Below, piece after piece: positions 56,981-64,000 of a DNA stretch of 64,000 nt (its first letter is position 1; every line of letters starts with the position of its first letter). Made by a program: the position numbers and the translations under genes. Where the stretch lies: NCBI RefSeq assembly GCF_014042345.1, contig NZ_JACEZT010000010.1:124001-188000 (forward strand). Reading direction: 5' to 3'. Under the pieces are notes generated by a model that was given only the letters and a program-made list of their open reading frames with translations, made no database searches and was not told the DNA's origin. The DNA is from Rugamonas brunnea (lineage in GTDB: Bacteria; Pseudomonadota; Gammaproteobacteria; Burkholderiales; Burkholderiaceae_D).

Positions 56981-58042
56981 ATGAACATTCGCATTCCCGC
57001 GCTGACCGCGCTCGCCCTCACCCTGTCCGGCACCGCGCTGGCCGACAGCAACGTCACCTTCTACGGCGTGATGGACCTGGGCGTATCGCAGGACCGGGGC
57101 GGCATCGCCGGCACCGCGACGCGCGTCACCAGCGGCATGGCCACCCAAAGCCGCTGGGGCTTCCGCGGCAATGAAGACCTGGGCGGCGGCCTGTCCGCCT
57201 TCTTCGTGATCGAAGGCGGCATCCACGCCGACACGGGCGGCTCGACCCAGAACAACACCCTGTTCGGCCGCAACACGGCGGTCGGCTTGCGCGGCAATCT
57301 CGGCGCCATCTCGGCCGGCCTGCAGGACACGCCACTGTTCACCACCCTCAATACCATCGTCGACCCGCTGCGCAACGGCATCGCGCGCTCCAACAACCTG
57401 ATGGCGTCGACCGGCTTCCGCGCCAATAACTCGGTGCTGTACCGCAGTCCCGAGGTGAACGGCTTCAGTGGCGACGCCATGGTTGCGGCCGGCGAAGTGG
57501 CGGGCGACAACGCAGCCGGACGCGCGCTGGGCGGCTCCTTCGGCTACAGCAACGGCCCGCTCAACGTGCGCCTGGCCTACCACCACCGCAACAACGACAC
57601 GGCGCTGCTGAAGAACCAGGACGCGGCGCGCAACACGCTGCTGGGCGCCAATTACGATTTTGGCCCGGCCAAGGTCTATTTCGGCTACGGCGTGGACAAG
57701 GGCTTGAACAGCGCCTCGCTCAACAACACGGCCGCCAGCTTCGGCGGCGCGGCGCCCACCGCGTCCACCGACAGCCGCGATTTGCTGCTGGGCGTGTCGG
57801 CGCCATTCGGCGTGAGCACCGTGGTGGCGACCTACATCCGCAAGGATGACCGCAGCGCGTTCAACCAGGACGCGCAGCAATACGCGCTGGCCTACATGTA
57901 TGCGCTGTCCAAGCGCACCGACCTGTACACCTCGTACGCGCTGATCCGCAACCACAACGGCGCGGCCTACACCGAGGGCAACAGCGAGGAACCGGGGACG
58001 GGCAACAAGCAGTTCACGGTCGGGCTGCGCCACCGCTTCTGA
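56981..58042 (+). CDS. Gram-negative porin of the gluconate cassette
   Basis: A 353-residue trimeric porin: signal 1-21 (ending ALAD), first strand NVTFYGVMDLGVSQDRGG, RWGFRGNEDLGGGLSAFFVI and terminal VGLRHRF ending in phenylalanine. GGAG precedes ATG 56981 (TTG directly upstream is not used). It is the last gene of the cassette and probably opens the outer membrane to gluconate or another sugar acid. A small terminator-like hairpin and a lone operator-like palindrome follow its stop. Confidence 0.9.
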   Translation: MNIRIPALTALALTLSGTALADSNVTFYGVMDLGVSQDRGGIAGTATRVTSGMATQSRWGFRGNEDLGGGLSAFFVIEGGIHADTGGSTQNNTLFGRNTAVGLRGNLGAISAGLQDTPLFTTLNTIVDPLRNGIARSNNLMASTGFRANNSVLYRSPEVNGFSGDAMVAAGEVAGDNAAGRALGGSFGYSNGPLNVRLAYHHRNNDTALLKNQDAARNTLLGANYDFGPAKVYFGYGVDKGLNSASLNNTAASFGGAAPTASTDSRDLLLGVSAPFGVSTVVATYIRKDDRSAFNQDAQQYALAYMYALSKRTDLYTSYALIRNHNGAAYTEGNSEEPGTGNKQFTVGLRHRF

Positions 58043-58056
58043 ATTTTTTCTTAATG

Positions 58057-58070
58057 TGGTAGCGCTATCA
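58057..58070. promoter_or_regulatory. Orphan LacI-type operator after the gluconate cassette
   Basis: TGGTAGCGCTATCA has the TAGCGCTA core of the gntK operator (54889) with two outer mismatches, 15 bp after the porin stop and without a following sugar gene; the next gene on either side is unrelated (RnfH, opposite strand). It may be a remnant operator of a lost gene. Confidence 0.45.
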
Positions 58071-58081
58071 AAAGCAACGCC

Positions 58082-58110
58082 AGGGTCAGGCCCAAGGGGC
58101 GGACCCTTTT
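58082..58110 (+). terminator. Terminator after the gluconate-cassette porin
   Basis: AGGGTC (58082-58087) pairs with GACCCT (58102-58107) and GCCC (58090-58093) with GGGC (58097-58100), followed by TTTT. It ends the gntK-MFS-porin transcript and lies 12 bp before the RnfH stop codon on the opposite strand. Confidence 0.6.
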
Positions 58111-58121
58111 GAGGCGAAAAC

Positions 58122-58409
58122 TCAGGTTTGGGGTTTGGCCTTGCGGCGGCGGCGCGCGTTCTTGGGATCGGCAATCAGGGGGCGATACAGTTCCACCCGG
58201 TCGTGCTCGCGCAGCACCGTGTCCAGCGTCTTTTTCTTGCTGTAGATGCCCACTTGGAGCGCGGCCAGATCGATGCCGGGCATGGCTTGCTGCACGCCGC
58301 TGAGCGCGATCGCCTGCTCCACCGTGGTGCCGGCGTCCACCGTCAGGTCGCGCAGGAACTGCTGTTCCGGCAGCGCGTAACAGACCTGGATGTGAATTTG
58401 TTCAGCCAT
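58122..58409 (-). CDS. rnfH: RnfH family protein (RatB)
   Basis: A 95-residue ubiquitin-like small protein (UPF0125): MAEQIHIQVCYALPEQQFLR at the start and the terminal RVELYRPLIADPKNARRRRK. Always found beside ratA and smpB in proteobacteria; its biochemical role is unknown. The start overlaps the ratA stop region by 8 bp, so translation is coupled. The C-terminus is strongly basic. Confidence 0.92.
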   Translation of the reverse strand: MAEQIHIQVCYALPEQQFLRDLTVDAGTTVEQAIALSGVQQAMPGIDLAALQVGIYSKKKTLDTVLREHDRVELYRPLIADPKNARRRRKAKPQT

Positions 58410-58833
58410 ACACCGTCTCCGCCCGTTTGCAGAAGCAATCGACCATGCTGTTGGCGATCATGCCAAACACAGGGCCGATCAGCTGTTCCAGGATGGCGCT
58501 GGAAAATTCGTAATGCAGGTCCAGCTCCACCTTGCACGCGTCCTCGCGCAGCGGTTTAATGTTCCACACGCCATCGAGGGCCTTGAAAGGTCCGTCCACC
58601 AGCCGCATCTGTATGGTGCTGTGCGGCGTGTTGACGTTCGACGTCGTGAAGCTCTGGCGCACGCCGCGATAATGGATGGCCAGGCTGGCCACCACCGTTT
58701 CCTCGCTGCGCTCCTTCACTTCAACACCCCCGCACCATGGCAGAAACTTGGGATAATCCTCGATCGCCGCCACCAGGTCGAACATCTGTTGGGCGCTGTA
58801 GCCGAGGAAAACTGTTTTGTGAACTACTGCCAT
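58402..58833 (-). CDS. ratA: RatA/coenzyme Q-binding START-domain protein
   Basis: A 143-residue START/polyketide-cyclase-like protein of the COQ10/RatA group. Conserved start VHKTVFLGYSAQQMFDLVAA and PKFLPWCGGVEV are clear. In E. coli the homologue was described as a ribosome-association toxin, and in mitochondria Coq10 binds ubiquinone; which role applies here is not known. Divergent from smpB and followed by rnfH with an 8-bp overlap. Confidence 0.93.
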   Translation of the reverse strand: MAVVHKTVFLGYSAQQMFDLVAAIEDYPKFLPWCGGVEVKERSEETVVASLAIHYRGVRQSFTTSNVNTPHSTIQMRLVDGPFKALDGVWNIKPLREDACKVELDLHYEFSSAILEQLIGPVFGMIANSMVDCFCKRAETVYG

Positions 58834-58928
58834 TACGTAACCGTTTGCTATGATGTTGAATTATTCGCGTTTTTGGCGCGTCCCCGTAGTTTAACCGACC
58901 CGCGCCCGATTTTAGTAATTACCCTGCC

Positions 58929-59378
58929 ATGACCATTGCCGATAATAGAAAAGCCTTTCACGACTACTTCATCGAGGACCGCTACGAAGCGGGCATCGTG
59001 CTGGAAGGCTGGGAAGTGAAAGCGATCCGCGATGCGCGGGTGCAGATCAAGGAAGCCTACGTCACCATCAAGGGCGACGAGTTGTTCCTGTTCGGCGCCC
59101 ACATCAGCGCCCTGCCCACCGCTTCCACCCACATCCACCCGGAAGCCGTGCGCACCCGCAAGCTGCTGCTGCACCGCCAGGAGATGGATAAGCTGATCGG
59201 CAAGGTGGAACGGGCCGGCTACACGCTGGTGCCGCTCAACCTGCACTACAAGGGCGGCCGCGTGAAATGCGAGATCGGCCTGGCCAAGGGTAAGAAGATG
59301 CACGACAAGCGCGCCGCCGAGAAGGACCGCGACGGCAAGCGCGAAGTGGCGTCGGCCATGAAGCAACACCGGCGCTGA
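58929..59378 (+). CDS. smpB: SsrA-binding protein SmpB
   Basis: Brings tmRNA to stalled ribosomes in trans-translation. The 149-residue protein has the beta-barrel signature [20 protein letters not shown] and [16 protein letters not shown], plus the basic C-terminal tail ([20 protein letters not shown]) that enters the ribosomal A site. The tmRNA gene itself is not in the window. 59379-59539 holds only a GC-rich hairpin (59403-59423) without a U-tract and the promoter described next. Confidence 0.97.
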   Translation: MTIADNRKAFHDYFIEDRYEAGIVLEGWEVKAIRDARVQIKEAYVTIKGDELFLFGAHISALPTASTHIHPEAVRTRKLLLHRQEMDKLIGKVERAGYTLVPLNLHYKGGRVKCEIGLAKGKKMHDKRAAEKDRDGKREVASAMKQHRR

Positions 59379-59489
59379 TCCTCCCGCCCTGCCCGCCCAG
59401 GCGCCCGGTGCATGCCGCCGGGCAGCATGATGCACATCATTCCATAAAGAAATTTTATTGCCGGCCGCCATTATTTAGCCAGGGCATGC

Positions 59490-59498
59490 TGGTACAAT
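59490..59498 (+). promoter_or_regulatory. Extended -10 promoter for the riboswitch-peptidase transcript
   Basis: TGG directly before TACAAT (59493-59498) gives an extended -10 element. Initiation near 59505 would start the transcript about 35 nt before the c-di-GMP aptamer. No good -35 box is seen, which is usual for extended -10 promoters. Confidence 0.5.
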
Positions 59499-59539
59499 CG
59501 CTGGCAGTGGCCGGTTTCATGACCGGCATCATCCAAATT

Positions 59540-59632
59540 TCGCCGAAGGCAAACCCTCCGAAAGGTGGGGACGCAAAACCACCGGCCTACAGCGCGCAAG
59601 CGCCACGGTAGCGGGGTCGCCAACGTCGGGCT
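59540..59632 (+). ncRNA. Cyclic-di-GMP-I riboswitch (GEMM motif)
   Basis: The aptamer core is conserved piece by piece: GGCAAACC (59548-59555), the GNRA tetraloop CCGAAAGG (59558-59565), GGGGACGCAAA, then CCACCGGCCTA, a variable third stem AGCGCGCAAGCGC, and GGTAGCGGGGTCGCC. These are the invariant GEMM positions, including the A that stacks between the ligand guanines and the GNRA-tetraloop receptor side. The RNA lies in the leader of the secreted peptidase gene at 59699, on the same strand. No U-tract follows, so control of translation or Rho termination is more likely than intrinsic termination. Confidence 0.93.
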
Positions 59633-59698
59633 GCCCATGCCGTGCATGGCTGTCAACGTTGCCGCAGCGTGGCCTTCGATTTCGGGAAGCGCCACGCC

Positions 59699-62071
59699 AT
59701 GCAGACTCGCCAGCCATCTTCATCCCACGCCATCCGCCCTGCCCTGCTGCTGCCGGCCGCCATCGCCGCCCTGCTGAGCGCCTGCGGCGGCACGCCCGGC
59801 CAGGACAATGCAGCAGCCGGCACGCAGGTGGCGGCCATGGTGGCAACGTCCACCACCACGCTGGAACTGGACAATCCCACGCTGCCGGCCGCGGCGGCCA
59901 ACCTGATCGTGCAGCCGGCCTACCACATCGCCCCGGTGCTGCTCGACGCGCCCGACGACACCGACGCCGACGGCTACGCCGCCTCCGCCCGCCGTGGCCC
60001 GCGCACCATGCTGCTGCCGCCGTCCGCGCGCCGGCTGTCGACCCGCCGCCTGTCGCTGGACAAACTCGAATACGCACCGCCCCAGTCGCCCGACAGCACG
60101 CTCGCTCCCATGGCCACCAGCGGCACCGTGACCACCTACACGCCGGCCCAGATCCGGGCCGCCTACGGCCTGCCGGCGCTGCCACCGTCAGGCACCACGC
60201 TGACGGCGGCGCTGGCCGCCCAACTGGGCGCGGGCCAGACCATCTACATCGTGGATGCCATGCACAACCCGAACGTGGCCGCCGAACTGGCCGCGTTCAA
60301 CGCCAAATTCGGCCTGCCGGCCTGCACCCAGAAGAGCATCGCGCCCAGCGCCGTGCTGCCGCTGGCGGCGCCTTCGGCCACCGGCTGCGACCTGTCGGTC
60401 GTCTTCAACACCAGCGCCGGCGCGATGACCGCCACCCAGCCGGCCTACGATTCGGGCTGGGCCACGGAGATCTCGCTCGACGTGCAATGGGCGCACGCCA
60501 CGGCGCCGCTGGCGCGCATCGTCCTGATCGAAGCGGCCAGCGCGTCGGTCGACAATCTGCAAGGCGCCGTCAAACTGGCCAACGCGATGGGCCCGGGCGT
60601 GGTGTCGATGAGCTTCGGCACGCCGGAAGGCAGCTGGACCAGTTCCGCCAACGCCGCGTTCACGGCGTCCAACATGACCTACCTGGCCGCCACCGGCGAC
60701 TCGGGCGCCAGCGTGCAATGGCCGGCCGTCTCGCCGAACGTGGTGGCCGTGGGCGGCACCTCGCTGACCTACACGGGCAGCGGCAGCCGCAGCGAAGTGG
60801 GCTGGACCCAGACCGGCGGCGGCATCAGCGCCTACACCGCCACGCCCACCTACCAGACCAGCAGCGTGCCCGGCCTGGGCACGCTGGCCCACCGCGGCGT
60901 GGCCGACGTGTCGTTCAATGCCGATCCGAAGACGGGCCAGTACGTGGCCATCATCGCATCCGGCGCCACCACCCCAAGCTGGATCAGCGCCGGCGGCACC
61001 AGCCTGTCCACCCCGCAGTGGGCCGGCCTGATCGCCGTGGCCAACGCCACCCGCGCGCTGAACGCCAAGCCGGCGCTGGGCGCGCCGCACGCCGTCCTGT
61101 ATGGCCAGATCGCCAGCGTGCCAGGCACCTATGCCAGCGCGTTCGGTGATGTGATCTCCGGCAGCGACGGCACATGCACCACCTGCAGCGCCAAGAGCGG
61201 TTACGACCAGTTGAGCGGCCTGGGCACGCCCAACGCCGGCAGCCTGTTGAGCGCCCTGTCCGGCGCCACCGCCGTGGCCAGCGCGCCCACCGTCGTCCCG
61301 GCCGCCATCAGCGGCAAGGTCGGCACGGCGCTGTCGTTCACCGTCTCGGCCTCCGGCGCCAATCCGCTCAGCTACACCCTGAGCGGCGCGCCATCCGGCA
61401 TGAGCATCGGCAGCACCGGCGTCGTCAGCTGGGCCACGCCGGTTGCCGGCACGTACGCCGTCGTCGTCACGGCCACGGACACCAAGACTGGCCTCAAGGG
61501 CCAAGGCACCTACACCGTCACCATCGCCGCCGCCAGCGCGCCGGTGGTCACGGGCGCCAGCATCACGGGCAAGGTGGGCACGGCGCTGTGGTTCGCGGTG
61601 GCCGTCAGCAGCCCCAATCCCGTCACCTATGCGCTGAGCGGCGCGCCGGCCGGCATGGCCATCAGCAGCAGCGGCGTGGTGAGCTGGGCCGCCCCCGTGG
61701 CCGGCAGCTACAGCGTGACCGTGACGGCCAAGGACAGCAAGACCGGCCTGACCGGCCAAGCTGTGTTCAAGATCAGCATCGGCACCAGCACCACCGTCAG
61801 TTCCAGCCTGACCGTCAACGCGCCGGCCCTGGCTGGCGTGGCCGGCAAGCCGCTGGCGGGCACCATCGGCATCAGCGCGCCGGGCAGCAGCTACGTGTCG
61901 ATCTCGATTTCCGGGGTGCCGCTGGGCGTGACCTTCGTACCGAACGGCCTCAATATCGGCGTCAACTGGGCCAGCCCGGTGACCGGCAGCTACACCATGA
62001 AGATCGTGGTCAGCGATTCCGCCGGCCATAGCGTGCAGACCAACATGGCCATCACGATCAAGGCCAGCTAA
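59699..62071 (+). CDS. Secreted S53 (sedolisin) serine-carboxyl peptidase with C-terminal Ig-like repeats
   Basis: A 790-residue exported protease. A lipoprotein-type signal ends at C29 (AIAALLSAC). The pro-region runs to about 160. Catalytic residues are in place: E257 and D261 in TEISLDVQWAHA, D334 in ATGDSGASVQW and S435 in GGTSLSTPQWAGL. From about 535 there are two He_PIG-type beta repeats of about 95 residues (ISGKVGTALSFTVSASGANP and ITGKVGTALWFAVAVSSPNP) and a third related one. GGGAAG precedes ATG 59699; readings from 59642 overlap the riboswitch trailer. Expression is under the c-di-GMP riboswitch, linking biofilm signalling to extracellular proteolysis. Cell-surface anchored or secreted. 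Confidence 0.9.
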   Translation: MQTRQPSSSHAIRPALLLPAAIAALLSACGGTPGQDNAAAGTQVAAMVATSTTTLELDNPTLPAAAANLIVQPAYHIAPVLLDAPDDTDADGYAASARRGPRTMLLPPSARRLSTRRLSLDKLEYAPPQSPDSTLAPMATSGTVTTYTPAQIRAAYGLPALPPSGTTLTAALAAQLGAGQTIYIVDAMHNPNVAAELAAFNAKFGLPACTQKSIAPSAVLPLAAPSATGCDLSVVFNTSAGAMTATQPAYDSGWATEISLDVQWAHATAPLARIVLIEAASASVDNLQGAVKLANAMGPGVVSMSFGTPEGSWTSSANAAFTASNMTYLAATGDSGASVQWPAVSPNVVAVGGTSLTYTGSGSRSEVGWTQTGGGISAYTATPTYQTSSVPGLGTLAHRGVADVSFNADPKTGQYVAIIASGATTPSWISAGGTSLSTPQWAGLIAVANATRALNAKPALGAPHAVLYGQIASVPGTYASAFGDVISGSDGTCTTCSAKSGYDQLSGLGTPNAGSLLSALSGATAVASAPTVVPAAISGKVGTALSFTVSASGANPLSYTLSGAPSGMSIGSTGVVSWATPVAGTYAVVVTATDTKTGLKGQGTYTVTIAAASAPVVTGASITGKVGTALWFAVAVSSPNPVTYALSGAPAGMAISSSGVVSWAAPVAGSYSVTVTAKDSKTGLTGQAVFKISIGTSTTVSSSLTVNAPALAGVAGKPLAGTIGISAPGSSYVSISISGVPLGVTFVPNGLNIGVNWASPVTGSYTMKIVVSDSAGHSVQTNMAITIKAS

Positions 62072-62124
62072 ACCAACGCGGCGCCGATGCAGCGCGCGCG
62101 CCGCGCTGCAGCGCTCGTATCAGG

Positions 62125-63300
62125 TCAGGCCGCCCGCTGCTGGCCCGGACTTCCCTGCCCCGTCGCAGCGGCGCCGGATTCGGCAGGGAACCAGCGGGCG
62201 CGCGCCCGCATGAATGGCGTTTCCACCAAACGGTACAACAACCAGCCACCGAGCAAGGCGGCCGCCAGCACCAGCGCGATGCCGGCCGGCGCATCGGTAT
62301 CGACCTGCCAGCGGCCCAGCGGTTCCAGCACCAGCTTGTAGATCGGCTTATGCGCCAGGTAGAGCGCGTACGACCACAAGGCCAGTTGTTCGGCGCCGGG
62401 GACGCGCACGCGATGCAGCAGGCTGTTGGGGCTCAGCGCTGCCAGCGTGAGCACGGCGAAGCTGGCAGCCAGCAGCGGATAGCCAAACGTCATCATGGGG
62501 AACGTGAAACCATAGTCGTCGACCTGGTAGTGGTGCAGGAACAGGTAGACCATGGTGGACAGCGCCGCCAGGCCGGCCACCAACAACGCGTTACCGCGCC
62601 GCAGGATGGCCTGATATAGCCCGCCATGGAAATTCTTGAGCAAGGCGATAGCCACGCCGGGCAGCAGTTCATCGAAGCGCGCGAAGCTCGAATAGTAGAC
62701 ATGGACGGCGAAATCGACATCGCTGATGGTATTGCGACCATGCGCCATCCACGCCCAGCCCCGCACCACCATGCCTGCCACAATGGCGCCGACTAGCACC
62801 AGCCAGCCCCACTGCAACGCATGGCGGCGGGCCGCGATCAACAGCGCCGCCAGCGGCAGGATCATGTAGAACTGCTCTTCCACGCACAGCGACCACGAAT
62901 GGGAAAACGTTTCGCCAAAATGCAGGCCGATATTCTGGGTAAAGGTCAGGAAGCGCCACAGTGGCGCCGTATGCGATCCGCCCAACTGGGCCGGGAGCGA
63001 CAGGTACAGCGCCAGCACGACGAGGTAGTTGGGCACCGTGCGTAGCAGGCGGCGCGCGAAGAAGGTCGGGAGCGAGAACGATGCGCCGCGCGCCAGCGGC
63101 GACAGGATCTGGTTGCCGATCAAATAGCCGCTCAGCACAAAGAACAGGTCGACGCCCATCCAGCCCATGTTGGTGAGGAAACCAAACGTGGCCTTGTGGC
63201 TGACCACCACCGAATAATGTGACATCAGGACCAGCACGATGGCGCAGGCGCGCAGCGTGTCCAGTCCATCGATACGGCGTGGCGCCAGGGGTGTGCTCAT
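62125..63300 (-). CDS. Acyltransferase family 3 membrane protein (OafA/YrhL type)
   Basis: A 391-residue inner-membrane O-acyltransferase. Start MSTPLAPRRIDGLDTLRACA matches the Acyl_transf_3 N-terminus, the catalytic His in VLMSHYSVVV and the motif WMGVDLFFVLSGYLIGNQIL are present, and about ten hydrophobic helices follow. WSLCVEEQFYMILPLA is the second signature. These proteins add acetyl or other acyl groups to cell-surface polysaccharides or lipids. It is divergent from the partial lipoprotein gene. 63301-63592 (about 290 bp) has no other gene and no firm promoter. Confidence 0.9.
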   Translation of the reverse strand: MSTPLAPRRIDGLDTLRACAIVLVLMSHYSVVVSHKATFGFLTNMGWMGVDLFFVLSGYLIGNQILSPLARGASFSLPTFFARRLLRTVPNYLVVLALYLSLPAQLGGSHTAPLWRFLTFTQNIGLHFGETFSHSWSLCVEEQFYMILPLAALLIAARRHALQWGWLVLVGAIVAGMVVRGWAWMAHGRNTISDVDFAVHVYYSSFARFDELLPGVAIALLKNFHGGLYQAILRRGNALLVAGLAALSTMVYLFLHHYQVDDYGFTFPMMTFGYPLLAASFAVLTLAALSPNSLLHRVRVPGAEQLALWSYALYLAHKPIYKLVLEPLGRWQVDTDAPAGIALVLAAALLGGWLLYRLVETPFMRARARWFPAESGAAATGQGSPGQQRAA

Positions 63301-63592
63301 CGCGGGGATTCCATGGTTTGGGGAGCCGGCATGCTGTCACAATCTTGCCAAATTCTCAAGGTATTTTTGCAGCGGCGCCACGGTCAACACAAAGGCGGCA
63401 AACCCGCGTATTCTAGCGCTTGCCGGCTGATGCGCCCGGCGTTGTACGCGAGCGAAAACCGGTGCGTTTTGTCGTGCGACGAATTTCCAATCAGCAACAT
63501 CCATGCTACACTGCGGCAGGATAGTTCCATGCGGCCCATGCGGCGCCGGAACGCAATAATGACGATGCAACCCAGACGATGACGAGGCCAAC

Positions 63593-64000
63593 ATGGTGCT
63601 GAAAACCGCAGCGGCGATAGGAGCGGGCCTGGTGGTGGCCGCAAGCGTGGCCGGGTGTGCGGCGCGCTACACCCCCACGCCGCTGGCCACCAATTTTCCC
63701 GTATCGAAGCAGCCCAAGCTGCAGGCGGCCGAGCACTGGGCCGTGATCGCCGGCCATCTCGAAAAACAGTTGAAGGAGGCGCTGGCCAAGCAGCCGCCTC
63801 GCCCGCTCTACATCGCCGATGCTGCGCCGGCGACGCCGTTCCAGCGCGCCCTGACGGCGCAGTTGATCACGGCGCTGGTCAACGACGGCTATACCGTATC
63901 GCGCACGGCGCCCGGTTCGCTCAAGGTGGAACTGGACATGCAGGCCGTGACCTTCAGCGCCAACCGGCCCCAATACCGCTACCACGGCGAACATGCGGCG
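63593..64000 (+). CDS. Lipoprotein of unknown function, N-terminal part
   Basis: Frame open to the window end, 136 codons seen. Start at ATG 63593 with GAGG 6 bp upstream: MVLKTAAAIGAGLVVAASVA followed by the lipobox AGC (C22), then PTPLATNFPVSKQPKLQAAE. The mature part resembles outer-membrane lipoproteins that bind peptidoglycan or serve as secretion accessory factors only in general character (HLEKQLKEALAKQPPRPLYI; FQRALTAQLITALVNDG). No family is named. The gene is single and divergent from the acyltransferase. Confidence 0.65.
   Translation, partial: MVLKTAAAIGAGLVVAASVAGCAARYTPTPLATNFPVSKQPKLQAAEHWAVIAGHLEKQLKEALAKQPPRPLYIADAAPATPFQRALTAQLITALVNDGYTVSRTAPGSLKVELDMQAVTFSANRPQYRYHGEHAA

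Noticed and set aside
59403..59423. GC-rich stem GCCCGG/CCGGGC after smpB
   Set aside because: Only 6 bp and followed by ordinary sequence; could be chance in GC-rich DNA.
60188..62029. 613-codon minus-strand frame over the S53 peptidase
   Set aside because: Gly/Ala/Arg/His-rich antisense translation of the Ig-like repeats; no start signal.

Overview
The window is high-GC DNA (visibly above 60 percent) with dense genes, short intergenic gaps and strong GGAG-type ribosome binding sites. Gene content points to a Betaproteobacterium of the order Burkholderiales, most likely Oxalobacteraceae (Massilia/Duganella/Janthinobacterium-like). The pointers are acnB, a prpE-type propionyl-CoA synthetase, a bkd operon, a guaB-guaA and ratB-ratA-smpB housekeeping neighbourhood, many Gram-negative porins, and TctDE-type and RND systems. 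The lineage is an inference from gene content and order, not from a marker gene. No rRNA, tRNA, CRISPR array, complete insertion sequence or prophage is visible.

Layout. 1-1127: N-terminal part of acnB. 1481-7019: carbohydrate locus with a GH2 hydrolase and a 1258-residue protein that joins a glycosidase-like domain, a glycosyltransferase and a UDP-galactopyranose-mutase-like flavoprotein. 7106-10363: a small ParB-like protein, then a stress block (HPII-type catalase, a tiny basic protein, a KGG-type protein). 10552-14881: porin, periplasmic binding protein and MHS-family MFS carrier, divergent from a LysR regulator (carboxylate uptake). 14942-15792: cupin and hotdog thioesterase. 15838-20881: bkdA1-bkdA2-bkdB-lpd, the branched-chain 2-oxoacid dehydrogenase. 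21180-24278: ion/anion permease and prpE, the latter behind a textbook sigma-54 promoter. 24619-26359: a chemoreceptor whose 3' end runs antisense through a decayed copy of the permease 3' end. 26565-34753: DinB-like protein and an RND efflux module (outer-membrane channel, TetR, adaptor, pump, SDR) whose three promoters share one operator. 34893-37707: MarR, GNAT, FmdE-like protein, Fe-S uracil-DNA-glycosylase-like protein, DUF488 protein. 37942-40552: three TadG/TadE-like pseudopilin-type proteins without Tad machinery. 40616-46924: NitT/TauT-type ABC importer, a porin with a coiled-coil extension, and a TctDE-like two-component system. 46984-49584: AraC regulator and flavin amine oxidase. 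49683-53542: guaA, guaB, DUF4124 protein. 53627-58042: gluconate cassette (GntR, GntK, MFS carrier, porin). 58122-59378: RnfH, RatA, SmpB. 59540-62071: a cyclic-di-GMP-I riboswitch ahead of a secreted S53 (sedolisin) peptidase. 62125-64000: acyltransferase and a partial lipoprotein.

How it works together. Much of the window is a nutrient-scavenging toolkit in which a porin, a carrier or ABC system and a local regulator are packed together, feeding short carboxylates, propionyl-CoA and gluconate into central metabolism. The most informative items are regulatory sequences readable directly from the DNA: the c-di-GMP riboswitch, the sigma-54 promoter with tandem upstream repeats, the three matched 22-bp operators of the efflux locus, the gluconate operator, and a 33-bp perfect inverted repeat. 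The oddest coding items are the three-enzyme fusion at 3243-7019 and the chemoreceptor tail borrowed from the antisense strand of a permease fragment.
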